From assembly GCF_003670115.1 (NCBI RefSeq), contig NZ_QQTY01000001.1, positions 496,001 through 560,000 of the forward strand: a DNA stretch of 64,000 nucleotides. Direction: 5' to 3'. This document shows, one piece after another, positions 17,429 to 27,700 of the stretch (position 1 is its first letter; every line of letters starts with the position of its first letter). A model generated the notes under the pieces. That model did no database searches. It saw only the letters and a list, made by a program, of their open reading frames with translations, and was not told where the DNA came from. The position numbers were made by a program, and so were the translations under genes. The DNA is from Natronorubrum halophilum (GTDB taxonomy: Archaea > Halobacteriota > Halobacteria > Halobacteriales > Natrialbaceae).

Positions 17429-19594
17429 TTACGCGAGCGTCTCGCCGAGGGCCTCGAGTGCGGCGTCGCGAACGGCGTCGCGTTCGCCGGGCAGGAACTC
17501 GACGTGGCCGTCCTGTCCGCCGACGACGCTGACGCCGGCGTTCGGCGCTGCGTCGTCGATCGCGTCACGGAGGTCCCGAACGTTCAGCGACTCGGTCGCG
17601 CGGACGTGCAGTTCGTCGTCGCCGACGCCGAGGGTCACGAACGGCCCCTCGTCGCGCTGGCGGCGGTGAAGCGCGTCCAGCAGGAGCGTCGTCGTCGGGA
17701 AGTTGTACCGGTGCGTGAAGGCGTCGGTGTCCAGCACGGCGACGGTAACGCCGTCGACTTCCTCGGTCTCGAGGTTCTCCCGCGCCGTCTCGAGTTCGGT
17801 CTCGAGTTTGTCGCGGAACTGCTCGGAGACGTGGGCCGCGAGGTCGCCATCTCGAGGGATCTCCGATCCCTCGCCGTCGTCGAACAGCAGATCGATGACG
17901 AGTTCGCGCTTGTCCTTGTACGACTGGTAGTAGGCCTCGAGCGCGACGGCTTCGCGGCGCTCGGAGATGCCCGTCTCGTCGTAGCCGGCCTCGGTCGCGA
18001 GGTCGACGTAGGCCTCAGGGGTGTTCTCCCAGTAGCTGACCGCGGGGAGGTGCTCGAGGTCGTCTCGAACGTCGTCGTTGACGTGGGCGGCGATGTTCGC
18101 GGCGAGAGCCGTCGAGGTCAGGTCGGAGACGTCAGCGCCGCCGAGCGACGGAGCGACGGCGACCGAGACGGCGTCCGTGATCTCGTCGTCGGCGCGACTG
18201 TCGTCGATGACGACCGTCTCGGCGTCGTACAGCGAGAGCAGGTCGTAGCCGTCGACGGACTCCTCGGTCGAACCGGCGTTGACGAGGACGACGAGCGGCA
18301 GTTGCTCGCCGTGGCGGTCGCGGGCCTCGAGCATCGAGGTGACGTCGTTCGTCGCGGCGTCCATGTCGTAGACGCGGCCGTCGAGCGGACGCCGTTCGAA
18401 GTAGTGGTACTCCGCGTCCTCGCGCGTGTGTTTCTCGCGGATCAGCGGCAAGACGGCGCGTTCGATGGCGGCTCCGCCGACGTAGCCGTCGGCGGTTGCG
18501 CCGTGTCGAACGACGACCGGGCGGGCCTCCATGACTGCTCGGCGGATCGTGGTCGCGGCCTCGACGAGTCCGTCCTCGACGGATTCGACGGCGTCGTGCT
18601 CGGCCAGCAGGGAGACGTCGGCCGGTCGAGCCTGGGACTCGATCGCCTCCTCGAGTCGCTGCCGGACGGTCTCGCTCTCCTCGCCGTCGAGGATCTCGAG
18701 CGTCTCGGTTTCGACCTGCAGGTCGCCGTGGTGACGTTCGACCTCGCCCTCGAGTGCGACGACGTCGTCGATCTCGACGTCTGGGTAGGCGCGGACGCCG
18801 GCCTCTTCGAAGGCCGCACATTCGACGGTCGCCGTTTCGTCGCGCAGTTCGAAGACGGTCGGACCGCTGGTCTGGCGAACGCCGGTGATCTCGCCCTCGA
18901 GACGGACGACGCTGCCGACCTGATTGTCGATGGAGTCGATCGTCGTTCGGTTGAGCGCCGGTTCCGCTTCGGCCTCGGGCTTGGCGTCGGCCGCGTCGTC
19001 AGTCGCCGGCGTCGAAGGCGCGGCGGTTTCGGCCGCAACGGAGCCGCTGCCGGTGGTGACGGTCTCGGACGCGTTCGGTGCGGCGCTTCCGTCGTCGGCT
19101 CCCGTCTGCAGGTCGCCGGCTTTGACGTCGTCCGCGGCGTCGGGTTCGCTTCGGGTTTCGGCTTCGTCGGTCGACGCGTCCGCCGTTTCGGTAGATTCGG
19201 ACTCGTCTTCGACGTCGTCGGGGAGTCGCTCGCCGTTCCCCGTATCGATCAGTTTGCCGCGGAACTCGCGTTCGCGCTGGCGGATCGACCAGCCGAGGTC
19301 GACGTTGTCGTTGTCCCGAACGTCGAGAACCTGGACGTAGACGCTGTCGCCGGGCTCCCAGTCGAGACTCTCGAGTCGTTGGTCGAGTTCGCTTCTATGC
19401 AACAGGCCGGTGACGTGGTCGCCGACGTCGACGAAGACGCCGAAGTCGGCATAGCCGTCGACGGTGCCCCGGTAGTAGCGACCGGGGGTGAGCTGCGAGG
19501 GAGAATTGCCGTGAAACTCGAATACGGCATCCTCTTCGTGACTCTCGCAGATCTCGCCGTCAACGGGTGTGCCACAGATGATACAGTTACCCAT
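17429..19594 (-). CDS. Archaeal RecJ-like protein: Zn ribbon, S1, OB-fold and DHH-type domains (COG1107-like)
   Basis: 721 residues. Order: an N-terminal zinc ribbon (CIICGTPVDGEICESH), an S1 domain (about 30-105, RYYRGTVDGYADFGVFVDVG), a low-complexity acidic linker (about 120-220), an OB-fold (about 225-300, VGSVVRLEGEITGVRQTSGP), then DHH and DHHA1-like domains (about 330-715). Related archaeal proteins are single-strand exonucleases or GINS/Cdc45-like RecJ relatives. Here the DHH-type metal motifs look altered: HGATADGYVGG where HxDxDG is usual, and VVIDDSRADDE where DHH is usual. Nuclease activity is therefore uncertain. It is monocistronic. Confidence 0.82.
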   Translation of the reverse strand: MGNCIICGTPVDGEICESHEEDAVFEFHGNSPSQLTPGRYYRGTVDGYADFGVFVDVGDHVTGLLHRSELDQRLESLDWEPGDSVYVQVLDVRDNDNVDLGWSIRQREREFRGKLIDTGNGERLPDDVEDESESTETADASTDEAETRSEPDAADDVKAGDLQTGADDGSAAPNASETVTTGSGSVAAETAAPSTPATDDAADAKPEAEAEPALNRTTIDSIDNQVGSVVRLEGEITGVRQTSGPTVFELRDETATVECAAFEEAGVRAYPDVEIDDVVALEGEVERHHGDLQVETETLEILDGEESETVRQRLEEAIESQARPADVSLLAEHDAVESVEDGLVEAATTIRRAVMEARPVVVRHGATADGYVGGAAIERAVLPLIREKHTREDAEYHYFERRPLDGRVYDMDAATNDVTSMLEARDRHGEQLPLVVLVNAGSTEESVDGYDLLSLYDAETVVIDDSRADDEITDAVSVAVAPSLGGADVSDLTSTALAANIAAHVNDDVRDDLEHLPAVSYWENTPEAYVDLATEAGYDETGISERREAVALEAYYQSYKDKRELVIDLLFDDGEGSEIPRDGDLAAHVSEQFRDKLETELETARENLETEEVDGVTVAVLDTDAFTHRYNFPTTTLLLDALHRRQRDEGPFVTLGVGDDELHVRATESLNVRDLRDAIDDAAPNAGVSVVGGQDGHVEFLPGERDAVRDAALEALGETLA

Positions 19595-19673
19595 CTACTC
19601 GGACCAAGCAGTTTCGCCCTAAAACGGTTGTCGAAATGCGTTCGTCACTCACGCATCGTTTGCGATCGATCGT

Positions 19674-19937
19674 TCACTCGAAAACCGGCGATTCGTCCTC
19701 GAGCGCGTCGATGTCGTCTACGATCTTCCGAACGTCCTCCGGAAACAACGAAACCTGTATCTCGCTGCCGTCCTCGTCCTCGAAGACGAGTTTGACGCGC
19801 TTGTCGCCGAACGCACGCGCTTCGGCGGACTCGACATCGAACATCTTGACCGTCGCCGACTTGTTCGTCGGCCCGACGTTCTTGATCGATCCGTCGTTCA
19901 ACTCCACCATGAAATCCTCGAGCGTTACTGTGAGCAT
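19674..19937 (-). CDS. Conserved haloarchaeal small protein, unknown function
   Basis: 87 residues from MLTVTLEDFMVELND (ATG 19937). A beta-rich acidic protein with the segments SIKNVGPTNKSATVKMFDVE and VKLVFEDEDGSEIQVSLFPE, ending in a helix VRKIVDDIDALEDE. It reads like a compact PH- or OB-like small domain, but no family is recognised. It is followed downstream by the RecJ-like gene on the same strand (79-base gap), so cotranscription is possible. Confidence 0.72.
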   Translation of the reverse strand: MLTVTLEDFMVELNDGSIKNVGPTNKSATVKMFDVESAEARAFGDKRVKLVFEDEDGSEIQVSLFPEDVRKIVDDIDALEDESPVFE

Positions 19938-20059
19938 GGGCGTCGTACGGCCCCCGTGTAAAAAACGACACGGCATCGCGTCCGTCGAGATTCGACGAAC
20001 TGTCACACCCTCTCGAGTCGCCCGCCGCCGTCGCCGTTCGTCGACGAACGCTCGGCCAC

Positions 20060-20070
20060 CTTTAAGGTAA
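20060..20070 (+). promoter_or_regulatory. TATA-like box of the UPF0173 hydrolase gene
   Basis: CTTTAAGGTAA is centred about 30 bases before the ATG at 20095, the expected spacing for a leaderless haloarchaeal mRNA. Confidence 0.45.
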
Positions 20071-20094
20071 ATTCGACCTAACGCACCACACGCT

Positions 20095-20814
20095 ATGCAG
20101 GTCACCTGGCACGGCCACTCGACGTGGCACGTCACCGTAGGGGAGACAGCGCTACTGATCGATCCGTTCTTCGACAATCCGAAGACGGACCTCGAGCCAG
20201 CCGACGTCGACGCGCCGGACTACGTGCTGTTGACGCACGGCCACGCCGACCACATCGCCCACGCCGGGGAGTTCTCGGAGGCGACGCTGGTCGCGACGCC
20301 CGAGATCGTCTCCTACTGCGAAGCGGAGTTCGGCTTCGAGGACGCCGTCGGCGGGATGGGAATGAACCTCGGCGGCACCGTCGAGTGCGGCGACGCGTTC
20401 GTCACCATGGTTCGGGCCGACCACACGAACGGGATCATGACCGAGAACGACTCGAGCGGCGGGATGCCCGCCGGATTCGTCATCTCCGACACCGAGCCGA
20501 CCAAGGACAGCGACGACTCGACGACGCTGTACAACGCCGGCGACACCAGCCTCATGAGCGAGATGCGCGACGTCATCGGCGACCATCTCGAGCCCGACGC
20601 GGCCATCGTTCCCATCGGCGATCACTTCACCATGGGACCCAAGCAGGCCGCTGTCTCCATCGACTGGCTCGACGTCGACTACGCGATCCCCCAACACTAC
20701 GACACCTTCCCGCCGATCGAACAGGACCCCGAGGAGTTCACGAGCGAGGTGAAAGCGACGGGGAGCAGTGCCGACGTCGTCGTTCCCGAAGCCGACGAGC
20801 CGTTCCACCTCTAA
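20095..20814 (+). CDS. Metal-dependent hydrolase, UPF0173 (metallo-beta-lactamase fold)
   Basis: 239 residues. N-terminal [20 protein letters not shown] with the conserved HGHST, then the metal motif [15 protein letters not shown] (HxHxDH). Later ligands are in [26 protein letters not shown] and [15 protein letters not shown]. The length and motif order match the UPF0173 (YtkL-like) family, whose physiological substrate is unknown. The protein is soluble. It is followed by an OsmC gene on the same strand after 120 bases, probably a separate unit. Confidence 0.92.
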   Translation: MQVTWHGHSTWHVTVGETALLIDPFFDNPKTDLEPADVDAPDYVLLTHGHADHIAHAGEFSEATLVATPEIVSYCEAEFGFEDAVGGMGMNLGGTVECGDAFVTMVRADHTNGIMTENDSSGGMPAGFVISDTEPTKDSDDSTTLYNAGDTSLMSEMRDVIGDHLEPDAAIVPIGDHFTMGPKQAAVSIDWLDVDYAIPQHYDTFPPIEQDPEEFTSEVKATGSSADVVVPEADEPFHL

Positions 20815-20934
20815 CTGCGGATGCGAATCTAACCGCGGTACCCTCTCCGTCTCCGTTTTCGGTCGTGTCACCGATCCGAAGACAGTTCGAGCGACAGCAA
20901 CGTTTACACCGTCGGATGCCGACGTTTCGAGTGC

Positions 20935-21330
20935 ATGGCAAAGCAGGTCACCACCGTTTCCGAGGAGGGGTTCAGTGCGACGAACGAGGTTCGCGACTTC
21001 GAGACGACCATCGACGCGACCGGCGAAACGGCACCCGACACGCTCGAGGCGCTGTTGTCCGCGTACGCGACCTGTTACGTACCTGCCCTGCGGGTCGGCG
21101 GCCAGCAGCGCGGCGTCGACGAACTCGGCCGGGTCGAAATCGACTCGACGGGCGAACTCAACGAGGACGACAAACTCGAGTCGATCGCCTTCGACATCCG
21201 CGTCGAGGCGGACGTCGACGACGAGACGGGCGCCGAGATCATCGACCGGGCGAACGAACTCTGCAAGGTCCACGACGCGCTGAAGCCGGAGCTGCACGCG
21301 GAGCAGACGCTGGAAGGGAACGCCTTCTAG
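20935..21330 (+). CDS. OsmC-family peroxidase-like protein
   Basis: 131 residues. The two redox Cys of OsmC/Ohr proteins are in YATCYVPALRVGGQQRGVDE and ANELCKVHDALKPE. OsmC-type proteins reduce organic hydroperoxides with a Cys pair and form intertwined dimers. The length is normal for the family. The translation starts at MAKQVTTVSEEGFSAT. No adjacent partner suggests a specific stress pathway. Confidence 0.88.
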   Translation: MAKQVTTVSEEGFSATNEVRDFETTIDATGETAPDTLEALLSAYATCYVPALRVGGQQRGVDELGRVEIDSTGELNEDDKLESIAFDIRVEADVDDETGAEIIDRANELCKVHDALKPELHAEQTLEGNAF

Positions 21331-21498
21331 CAAATCGCGATTCCGGTCGTTATCGACAGCCGTCCACTCGCGAATAGCGATCGACCCGCTGCGACCGCGG
21401 TCGCCGGTTTTTCTTCACCGTTGCGGGGGTAAGTTCGACGGACCGCGTTACTGGATGTGGTCCCAAGCCACATATCCGGGGCCCCCCTCCGGTCGTGT

Positions 21499-22554
21499 AT
21501 GCGACGTCGACGCGGCCTGCTGATCGTGACAGTGGCGGGACTACTCGTCCTGTCGGGGTGTCTCAGCGGGTTCACCGTGGACGACGGAATCGAGGCCGAC
21601 GCCGGCGTCGACGGCGACCTCGAGATCCACCACATCGACGTCGGACAGGCCGATGCGACCCTGCTCGTCACGCCCGCTAACGAGACGATTGTGATCGATA
21701 CCGGCGACTGGCGACCCGACGGACAGGACGTCATCGACTACCTCGAGGAACGGAACATCAGCCGAATCGATCACCTCGTTGCGACCCACGCCCACGCCGA
21801 CCACATCGGCGGTCACGCGGCCGTCATCGAGCACTTCGAAGAACACGGCGACGGGGTCGGCGCGGCTTACGACTCGGGGATCGCCCAGACGAGCCAGACG
21901 TACGAGGGCTATCTCGACGCGGTCAAGGAGTACGAGGTGACGCTCTTCCAGATCGCCGAAGGCGATACGCTTCCGCTCGAGGACGAGTCGCTCGAGGCCA
22001 CGGTGTTGAACCCGCCGGCGGACGGTTCGGGTGACGGTCTCCACTACAACAGCGTCACGCTCGTCGTCGAATTCGGCGAGTTCTCCTATCTGACGACCGG
22101 CGACGCCGATCGAGCCGCCGAGCAGCGACTCGTCGAAGACCACGGCGAGAACCTCACGGCCGATGCCTATCAAGCCGGCCACCACGGCTCATCGACCTCC
22201 TCAACACCACCGTTCCTCGACGCGGTCGATCCCGAGATCGCGATCGTCTCGAGCGGGCTCAAATCCCAGTACGGTCACCCGCACGACGAGGTGCTCGAGG
22301 CGTTCGCCGACCGCGGAGTAAAAACGTACTGGACCGGGGCCCACGGGGATATCGTTCTCACGACCGACGGCGAGGACGTCTCGGTAGCGACCGAACGCGA
22401 GGTCTCGACCGATCTCGACGCCCTGCTCGAGCGAAAATACGAACCGCATGCGGAATCGGAATCGCTGGTCCCACCCCGGAGCCAATCGGAGTCGTCGGTA
22501 CGAGAACCGGGATCGCAAGCTGCAGCACCGATCGCGCGCACTACAGGACAATGA
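21499..22554 (+). CDS. Secreted lipoprotein with ComEC-like metallo-beta-lactamase domain
   Basis: 351 residues from MRRRRGLLIVTVAGLLVLSG (ATG 21499). A hydrophobic signal ends in LSGCLSG, a lipobox with the acylated Cys. The MBL domain follows: EIHHIDVGQADATLLVTPAN, the metal motif ATHAHADHIGGHAA, then LTTGDADRAAEQRLV and AGHHGSSTSS, as in the extracellular domain of ComEC/Rec2. ComEC-like MBL proteins are nuclease or phosphodiesterase related; the substrate is unknown. The C-terminal 40 residues are low in complexity. The stop overlaps the DUF3006 gene start (ATGA), a frequent pairing. Confidence 0.9.
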   Translation: MRRRRGLLIVTVAGLLVLSGCLSGFTVDDGIEADAGVDGDLEIHHIDVGQADATLLVTPANETIVIDTGDWRPDGQDVIDYLEERNISRIDHLVATHAHADHIGGHAAVIEHFEEHGDGVGAAYDSGIAQTSQTYEGYLDAVKEYEVTLFQIAEGDTLPLEDESLEATVLNPPADGSGDGLHYNSVTLVVEFGEFSYLTTGDADRAAEQRLVEDHGENLTADAYQAGHHGSSTSSTPPFLDAVDPEIAIVSSGLKSQYGHPHDEVLEAFADRGVKTYWTGAHGDIVLTTDGEDVSVATEREVSTDLDALLERKYEPHAESESLVPPRSQSESSVREPGSQAAAPIARTTGQ

Positions 22555-22823
22555 CCGAAACCTACACCGCAGTTCTCGACCGAATCGTCGACGGAGAGAC
22601 GGCCGTGCTCTTGCTCGAGGCGGACGGAACCGTGATCGACGAACACGTACTCGCCGTCGAGGAACTTCCCGAGGAGGGCCGCCACGGCGGTGCCGTTTTC
22701 GACGTCGAACTCGAAAACGGCGCGCTACGCGGCGTGACCTACCGACCATCGGTCACGGAGGAACGGCAGCGATCAGCGCAGGACCGGTTCGACCGACTGT
22801 CCAGACGACTCTCCGAGGAGTAG
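22551..22823 (+). CDS. DUF3006 domain protein
   Basis: 90 residues. YTAVLDRIVDGETAVLLLEA followed by VIDEHVLAVEELPEE is the DUF3006 core, a small beta barrel. The C-terminal helix ERQRSAQDRFDRLSRRLSEE is charged. DUF3006 genes are repeatedly found downstream of ComEC-like MBL genes in bacteria and archaea; the 4-base overlap here fits. A GGAGGG-AACT-CCCTCC hairpin sits 35 bases after the stop (22858-22873). Confidence 0.85.
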   Translation: MTETYTAVLDRIVDGETAVLLLEADGTVIDEHVLAVEELPEEGRHGGAVFDVELENGALRGVTYRPSVTEERQRSAQDRFDRLSRRLSEE

Positions 22824-23112
22824 TCGAGTTAGCAACCCGCGAGAGATGTGGAACGAAGGAGGGAACTCCCTCCAACTGGTGGTTCGGGGTGCGTGGGATG
22901 ACACCACGACGGACGCCCATCAGACGGGTGTTCGTCGCAACCGTTGCTTTCACGGTCACTGCAATAGCCGTGGTGCCAAAGCATGTTGGAAGTAATGGTG
23001 ACTGTCACCACGGGCCATTAGTTCCGATTTTCGAACGAAACGTCCGGATACCTGGTTCGCACGGTCGATTTCGATGGGTAGCTTCAAGGCGATCCTCGAG
23101 ACAGGAGCAGGC

Positions 23113-23613
23113 ATGCTACGTTCGTTCGATGGGACGGAACCGCGGATCGCCGACTCGGCGTACGTCGACGAGGCGGCGGTCGTGATCGGAAACGTCGTCG
23201 TCGAAGCCGACGCGAGCGTCTGGCCGAACGCCACGCTTCGAGGCGATCACGGCCGGATCGTCGTCGGCGAAGGCGCGAACGTCCAGGACAACGCGGTGCT
23301 TCACGAGGCGTCCGAACTCGGCCCGTACTCGACGGTCGGCCACAGCGCGATCGTTCACGACGCGACCGTCGCCGAACGCGCGCTGGTCGGCATGAACGCG
23401 GTCGTCCTCGATGGCTCCAGCGTCGGCGAGGGGGCGGTCGTCGCCGCCGGCAGCGTCGTCACCGAAGACACCGAGATCCCGCCCTCGACGCTCGTCGCCG
23501 GAGCGCCCGCCGAGCCGAAAGCCGAGATCGAGAATCCCCAACTCGAGGCGACGGCCGACCGATACGTGGCGCTGTCGACGCGACACGAGGAGACGGGAGA
23601 GCGCCTCGAGTAA
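23113..23613 (+). CDS. Gamma-carbonic anhydrase family protein (left-handed beta helix)
   Basis: 166 residues from MLRSFDGTEPRIADSAYVDE (ATG 23113; an upstream ATG at 23074 is possible). Hexapeptide repeats form the beta helix: VVIGNVVVEADASVWPNATL, GEGANVQDNAVLHEAS, YSTVGHSAIVHDATVAERAL and the closing VGMNAVVLDGSSVGEGAVVA. The three zinc-ligand His positions of the Cam/CaiE-type family are present (VLH, VGH, IVH). Such enzymes hydrate CO2 or are inactive paralogues; activity cannot be decided. The region 22824-23112 upstream shows no gene. Confidence 0.9.
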   Translation: MLRSFDGTEPRIADSAYVDEAAVVIGNVVVEADASVWPNATLRGDHGRIVVGEGANVQDNAVLHEASELGPYSTVGHSAIVHDATVAERALVGMNAVVLDGSSVGEGAVVAAGSVVTEDTEIPPSTLVAGAPAEPKAEIENPQLEATADRYVALSTRHEETGERLE

Positions 23614-23733
23614 CGCTTTCGAGACACGGTCAGTTCCGAGTGACTAGCGGCGCTTCCTGCGGGAGCGATCGCGTCGGAGCGGACGGTGCAAGCGATGGAA
23701 ACGCTGATACAGCCGCCGTCCCAATCGGAATCC

Positions 23734-24198
23734 ATGAGCGACAACCCGTGGACGGACCGGATCGTCGGTGCACGAATGGCCGTCGATCAGGAGTTTACCA
23801 CACGGATCGCCGACTCGCGGTTTTCCAACCAGCAGTGGAGTCTGATCATGACCGCCACGGAGTTCGAACTGGACCATCCCGACGATCCCGATCGCGCGCG
23901 AATCGTCGCGAACACCGAAAAGATCGGACAGATCATTCCCGAACTCGACAACATTCAGACCGGAATGGGTGCCGTGGGCGGGCAAGGCGGGAGACAGGGA
24001 GGCTCCTCGAGCGGGGGCCTCATCGACTCGATCAAAGGGGCGCTCGGGATGGGAGGCGGTGGGAGCGGCAGTTCCCACGACGAAAAACGACAGGCGGCCG
24101 AACGGCTCACGCAGGAGTACGCCGACGAACTGCAGGCCCACCTCGAGTCGAACGGGCGCTGGGAGTCGGTCCGACAGGCAGCGGCTGCCGAAGAATAA
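23734..24198 (+). CDS. Conserved haloarchaeal protein, DUF5799-like
   Basis: 154 residues from MSDNPWTDRIVGARMAVDQE (ATG 23734). The N-terminal half has helices and the motif RFSNQQWSLIMTATEFELDH. The centre is a Gly/Ser-rich flexible stretch (residues about 90-115). The C-terminal helix is DEKRQAAERLTQEYADELQA. I associate this layout with the haloarchaeal DUF5799 family; the function is unknown. The name is from memory and should be checked. It has no signal peptide. Confidence 0.7.
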   Translation: MSDNPWTDRIVGARMAVDQEFTTRIADSRFSNQQWSLIMTATEFELDHPDDPDRARIVANTEKIGQIIPELDNIQTGMGAVGGQGGRQGGSSSGGLIDSIKGALGMGGGGSGSSHDEKRQAAERLTQEYADELQAHLESNGRWESVRQAAAAEE

Positions 24199-24282
24199 CC
24201 GGGAGCCCCGCGCACGAGGTGATTCCGAGACGTTGCGACCCAAGCCACAGCACATATAGGTGCGGTTCACCACCGTAGAAGT

Positions 24283-24573
24283 ATGACCGACGAAGTCGAC
24301 ACGACGACAATCTCGATCAGTACCGACGATGAGACGACCGACGACGTGACCGTCCCGAGCGGTCTCATCGATCTCGTCGCGGAGGGCGACCAGACCGACG
24401 CCGAAACGATCGCCGACGTCACCATGCTTTCGTTCGCCAGCCGCGCCCACCACATCGTCCACCACGGCGAGGGCGCGGACGAGGAACTCGAGGCCCAGGA
24501 AGCCCGCATCATGGACCTGTTCGAAGAGCGCTTCGGCGTGACCTACGGCGAAGCGACCGGACACCAGCACTGA
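24283..24573 (+). CDS. Conserved haloarchaeal small acidic protein
   Basis: 96 residues. An acidic N-terminus (DEVDTTTISISTDDETTDDV) is followed by a helical part with SGLIDLVAEGDQTDAETIAD and the His-rich segment ASRAHHIVHHGEGADEELEA. The C-terminus ends GEATGHQH. The clustered His and Glu residues could bind metal, but no family motif is recognised. It follows the DUF5799-like gene after 84 bases on the same strand. Confidence 0.7.
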   Translation: MTDEVDTTTISISTDDETTDDVTVPSGLIDLVAEGDQTDAETIADVTMLSFASRAHHIVHHGEGADEELEAQEARIMDLFEERFGVTYGEATGHQH

Positions 24574-24703
24574 GCCCGGTCTACGCGGGAGAACCGAGCG
24601 CAACTCGACTCGAGCGAGGTTTTCGACGGCTGTAACTCGAGCGACGGCGCTCGTGCGCCGGACGCGACCGAACGGCGAGTCCACGAGAAAAACCGCGAGC
24701 GGG

Positions 24704-27700
24704 TTATCCGGCGGGCGCTTCCGTTCCCGGATCCGAATCTCCACCCGATCCGGCGGGCTCGACGGGAGATTCCGTCTCGGTCGGCTCCGCAGGGTCGCCA
24801 GCGCCGTCGCCCTCGGGTTCTCCGAACGGCTCGTCGGTCGGATCCTCCGTGACGGGGTCATCAGGCGGTGACTCGTTGCCCGGTTCCGCTTCAGTACCGG
24901 GCTCGTCACCGGGGTCCTCCGCCGGCGGTTCATCGGTCGGCTCCTCCGTCGGCAACTCGTCGTCCGCCGGTTCTTCTTCGGCGGGGTCCGGCTCGTCGGC
25001 CGCTTCGATCGTCGCCGACGCCTGATCGTCGTCGGTCGCGATCGTATGCGTCGAGTCGTCCGCCGGCATCGTCGAGGAGAACGTCACCGTCTCGGATTCG
25101 TCGCTCTCGAGGTCGAGGGTCTCCTCGTCGATGTCCTGGCCGTCGACGCTGTAACTGACCGTCTGGGTTCCCTCGGACTCGCCCACGTTCTCGATCGTCG
25201 CGCTGACCGTCACTTCGTCGCCGGGCTCGGCCGTCTCGGGCGCGTCGAAGTCGGTGACGGCGAACTCGGGCTCGCCGGTCTCCTCGATCGTCACCGTCGT
25301 CTCGGCGGTCTCGTTCTCGCTCGAGACCTCGACCGGGTAGTCGCCGGGCTCGAGATCTTCGGTTTCCGCGGTCAGCGTGACGTCCTCGGTGGCCTCGGGT
25401 TCGAGCGAGACCGACTGTTCGTCGACGGTGTCACCGGCAACCGACAGCGAAACGTTCTGCGTGCCTTCCCCGTCGCCGACGTTCTCGATTGCGGCGTCCA
25501 CCTCGAGCGGCTCACCCTGCTCGACCGGATCGTTGGTGTCCGCGATCGAGACTGCGAACTCGGCGGGATCGGTCGGGGCGATCTCGCCGGCGGCGTCGGT
25601 TTGGGCGGGCGCTACCGCATCCTCATCGTAGTCGTAGAAGCTCATGTCGACCGCCCAGACGAGCCGTTCGTCGTCGTCCTCGGGCGTCCACTCGACGGTG
25701 AACGAGTTCGTTCCGGGCTCGAGTTCGTCGACCGGTTCGGCGGCGGTCGTCCCCTCGACGAACTCGCTGTCGACCAGCAGTTCGGCATCGTTCGGGTTGA
25801 TGTAGCCGAAGGTGACCTCGATGGCGTCCTCGGTCGGGGTCGTCTCCTCGACGGAGAGTTCGGGCAGTTCGGGTCGAACCGACTCGAGACAGTCGCCCGC
25901 ATCGGGGTTCGGATGGTCGATCGAGCCCGGCGTCGCGTCGGGCGAGGCGAAGCCGGTGATCGCAGCTCCGAAGTCGCCCCCGGGAACCGTCACGGTCGCG
26001 CCCTCGGCCGTTTCGTCGACGGCGAACTCGTCGCCGATTTCGTACGTAACCGTCCCCTCGAGCGGCGCCTCGACGTCCTCGCCAACCGTGATCGCGTACT
26101 CGCCCATCGTGTTGCCAAAGCCGCCCGATTGGTAGAACCCGGTGGCTACGATGATGGTATCGCCCTCCTCGAACGAGCCGGTTACCTCGGCCCGCGAGCA
26201 GTCGACGAAGGTCGCCTCGAACGTTTCGGGATCGCCGTCGACCGTGTACTCGATGGTCTCGCTCTCGAGGACGGCGCCAGCGCCGGTCCCGGTTTCGTTG
26301 GCACCGTCGTCGGCCGCCTCGACGGCCACCTCGAGCGTTGCGTTCTCCTCGAGCGGCGGCTCGAGGTCGAGCGACTCGAAAGCGACGGTCTCGTTCGCCT
26401 CGAACGGCCCGCTCTCAGCGAGTCGCTCGCCGTCCTCGTCGGTCGCGGTGAGGACGTACGCGACGTCGGCGTTCGCTTCCTCGACGGTCACCGTCTCGCC
26501 GTCGCCCGTCTGATCGGTCACGTTGAGCGTCGCGTTGGCATCGTCCGCGGGCGGCCCGTCTCCGTCCTCGAGTGCGTACTCGATTGACTCGTTCGCGAGC
26601 TCCGCACCGTCCTCGTCGACGACGGCAACGTCGACGGTCGCGTTCTCCTCGAGCGGCGGCTCGAGGTCGAGTTCGAGATCCGTAACCGTCTGGTTCGCCT
26701 CGAACGTCTCACTTTCGGCCTCGGTGCCGTCGGACGAAGCGGTGACGGTGTACTCGACGGGAGCGCCCGCCTCGTCCACCGCGAGCGTCTCGCCGTCACC
26801 CGCCTGGTCGGTCACCGAGAGGGTCGCATTGGCATCGTCCGGCTCGGCGGAGTCGCCGACGGTCACGAACGCCGTATCGAGGACCGGGGACCCGGCGGGG
26901 GTAACGTACGGATCGTCCTCAGCACCGTCGGACTCCGCGTACTGGAACGTCTCGTCGCCGGTCGTATCCCGGTGGACCACCGCGAGGAGCGGCTGCCCTT
27001 CCTCGAGCGGGTTCTCGAGTTCGATCTCGACGTCGTCGTGTTCGCCGCTCTCGAGGTAGTCGGACGAGCCGATCACGGTGGTCGGATCGGCGACGGAATC
27101 CCCGCCGTAGAGCGCCACGAAGCCGCCGTCGGAGAGATCGACGCTGTCGACGACGACGCTCTCGCCGTCGCTCTCCTGATCGGCGAACGTGATCGCCGCA
27201 GTGCCCTCGGGTTCGTCGACGGTCTCGATCCGCTGACTGATCTCGACCTCGAGGTACTGGTTGATCTCGGCGGGATCGTCGATCCCTTCCTGAATCGCGT
27301 ACTCGGTGGCGTCGGTCGCGGCCTCCTCGGTCAGGATCTGCAACTGCGAGACGCTGATCCGCTGATACTGTACGGCCCTCGCCGTCTCCTCGCAGGCCCC
27401 GCGGGCCGCGATCTGAATCTGCTCGACGGTCGCCTCCTGGTACTGGACCAGCGCGCCGCTCGCTCCGCCGGTCGCGAGCGTCTGGACCTGCGTGACGTCG
27501 ACGATCTGCTTCTGGATCACCGCCCCTCCGCCGGCGCCGTACGCCGCGGCCTGAATCTGCGTCACCTCGACGTTCTGGTACTGGATCGCCGACTGGATCG
27601 CACCCTCCGACGCGCCGATGGCGGCGTGTTGGATCTGCGTGATCGAGATCCCCTGTTGCTGGACGAGGACGCCACCCGCAGCCCCGTCGGCTGCGGCCTG

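Noticed and set aside
17384-19795. An 803-codon plus-strand ORF
   Set aside because: It lies fully opposite the RecJ-like gene, with no start context and no homology; an antisense shadow.
22847-22993. Short ORF after the DUF3006 gene, suspected remnant of a transposase
   Set aside because: 49 codons, not acidic, no recognisable motif. A GGAGGG hairpin at its start suggests 3'-end structure instead.
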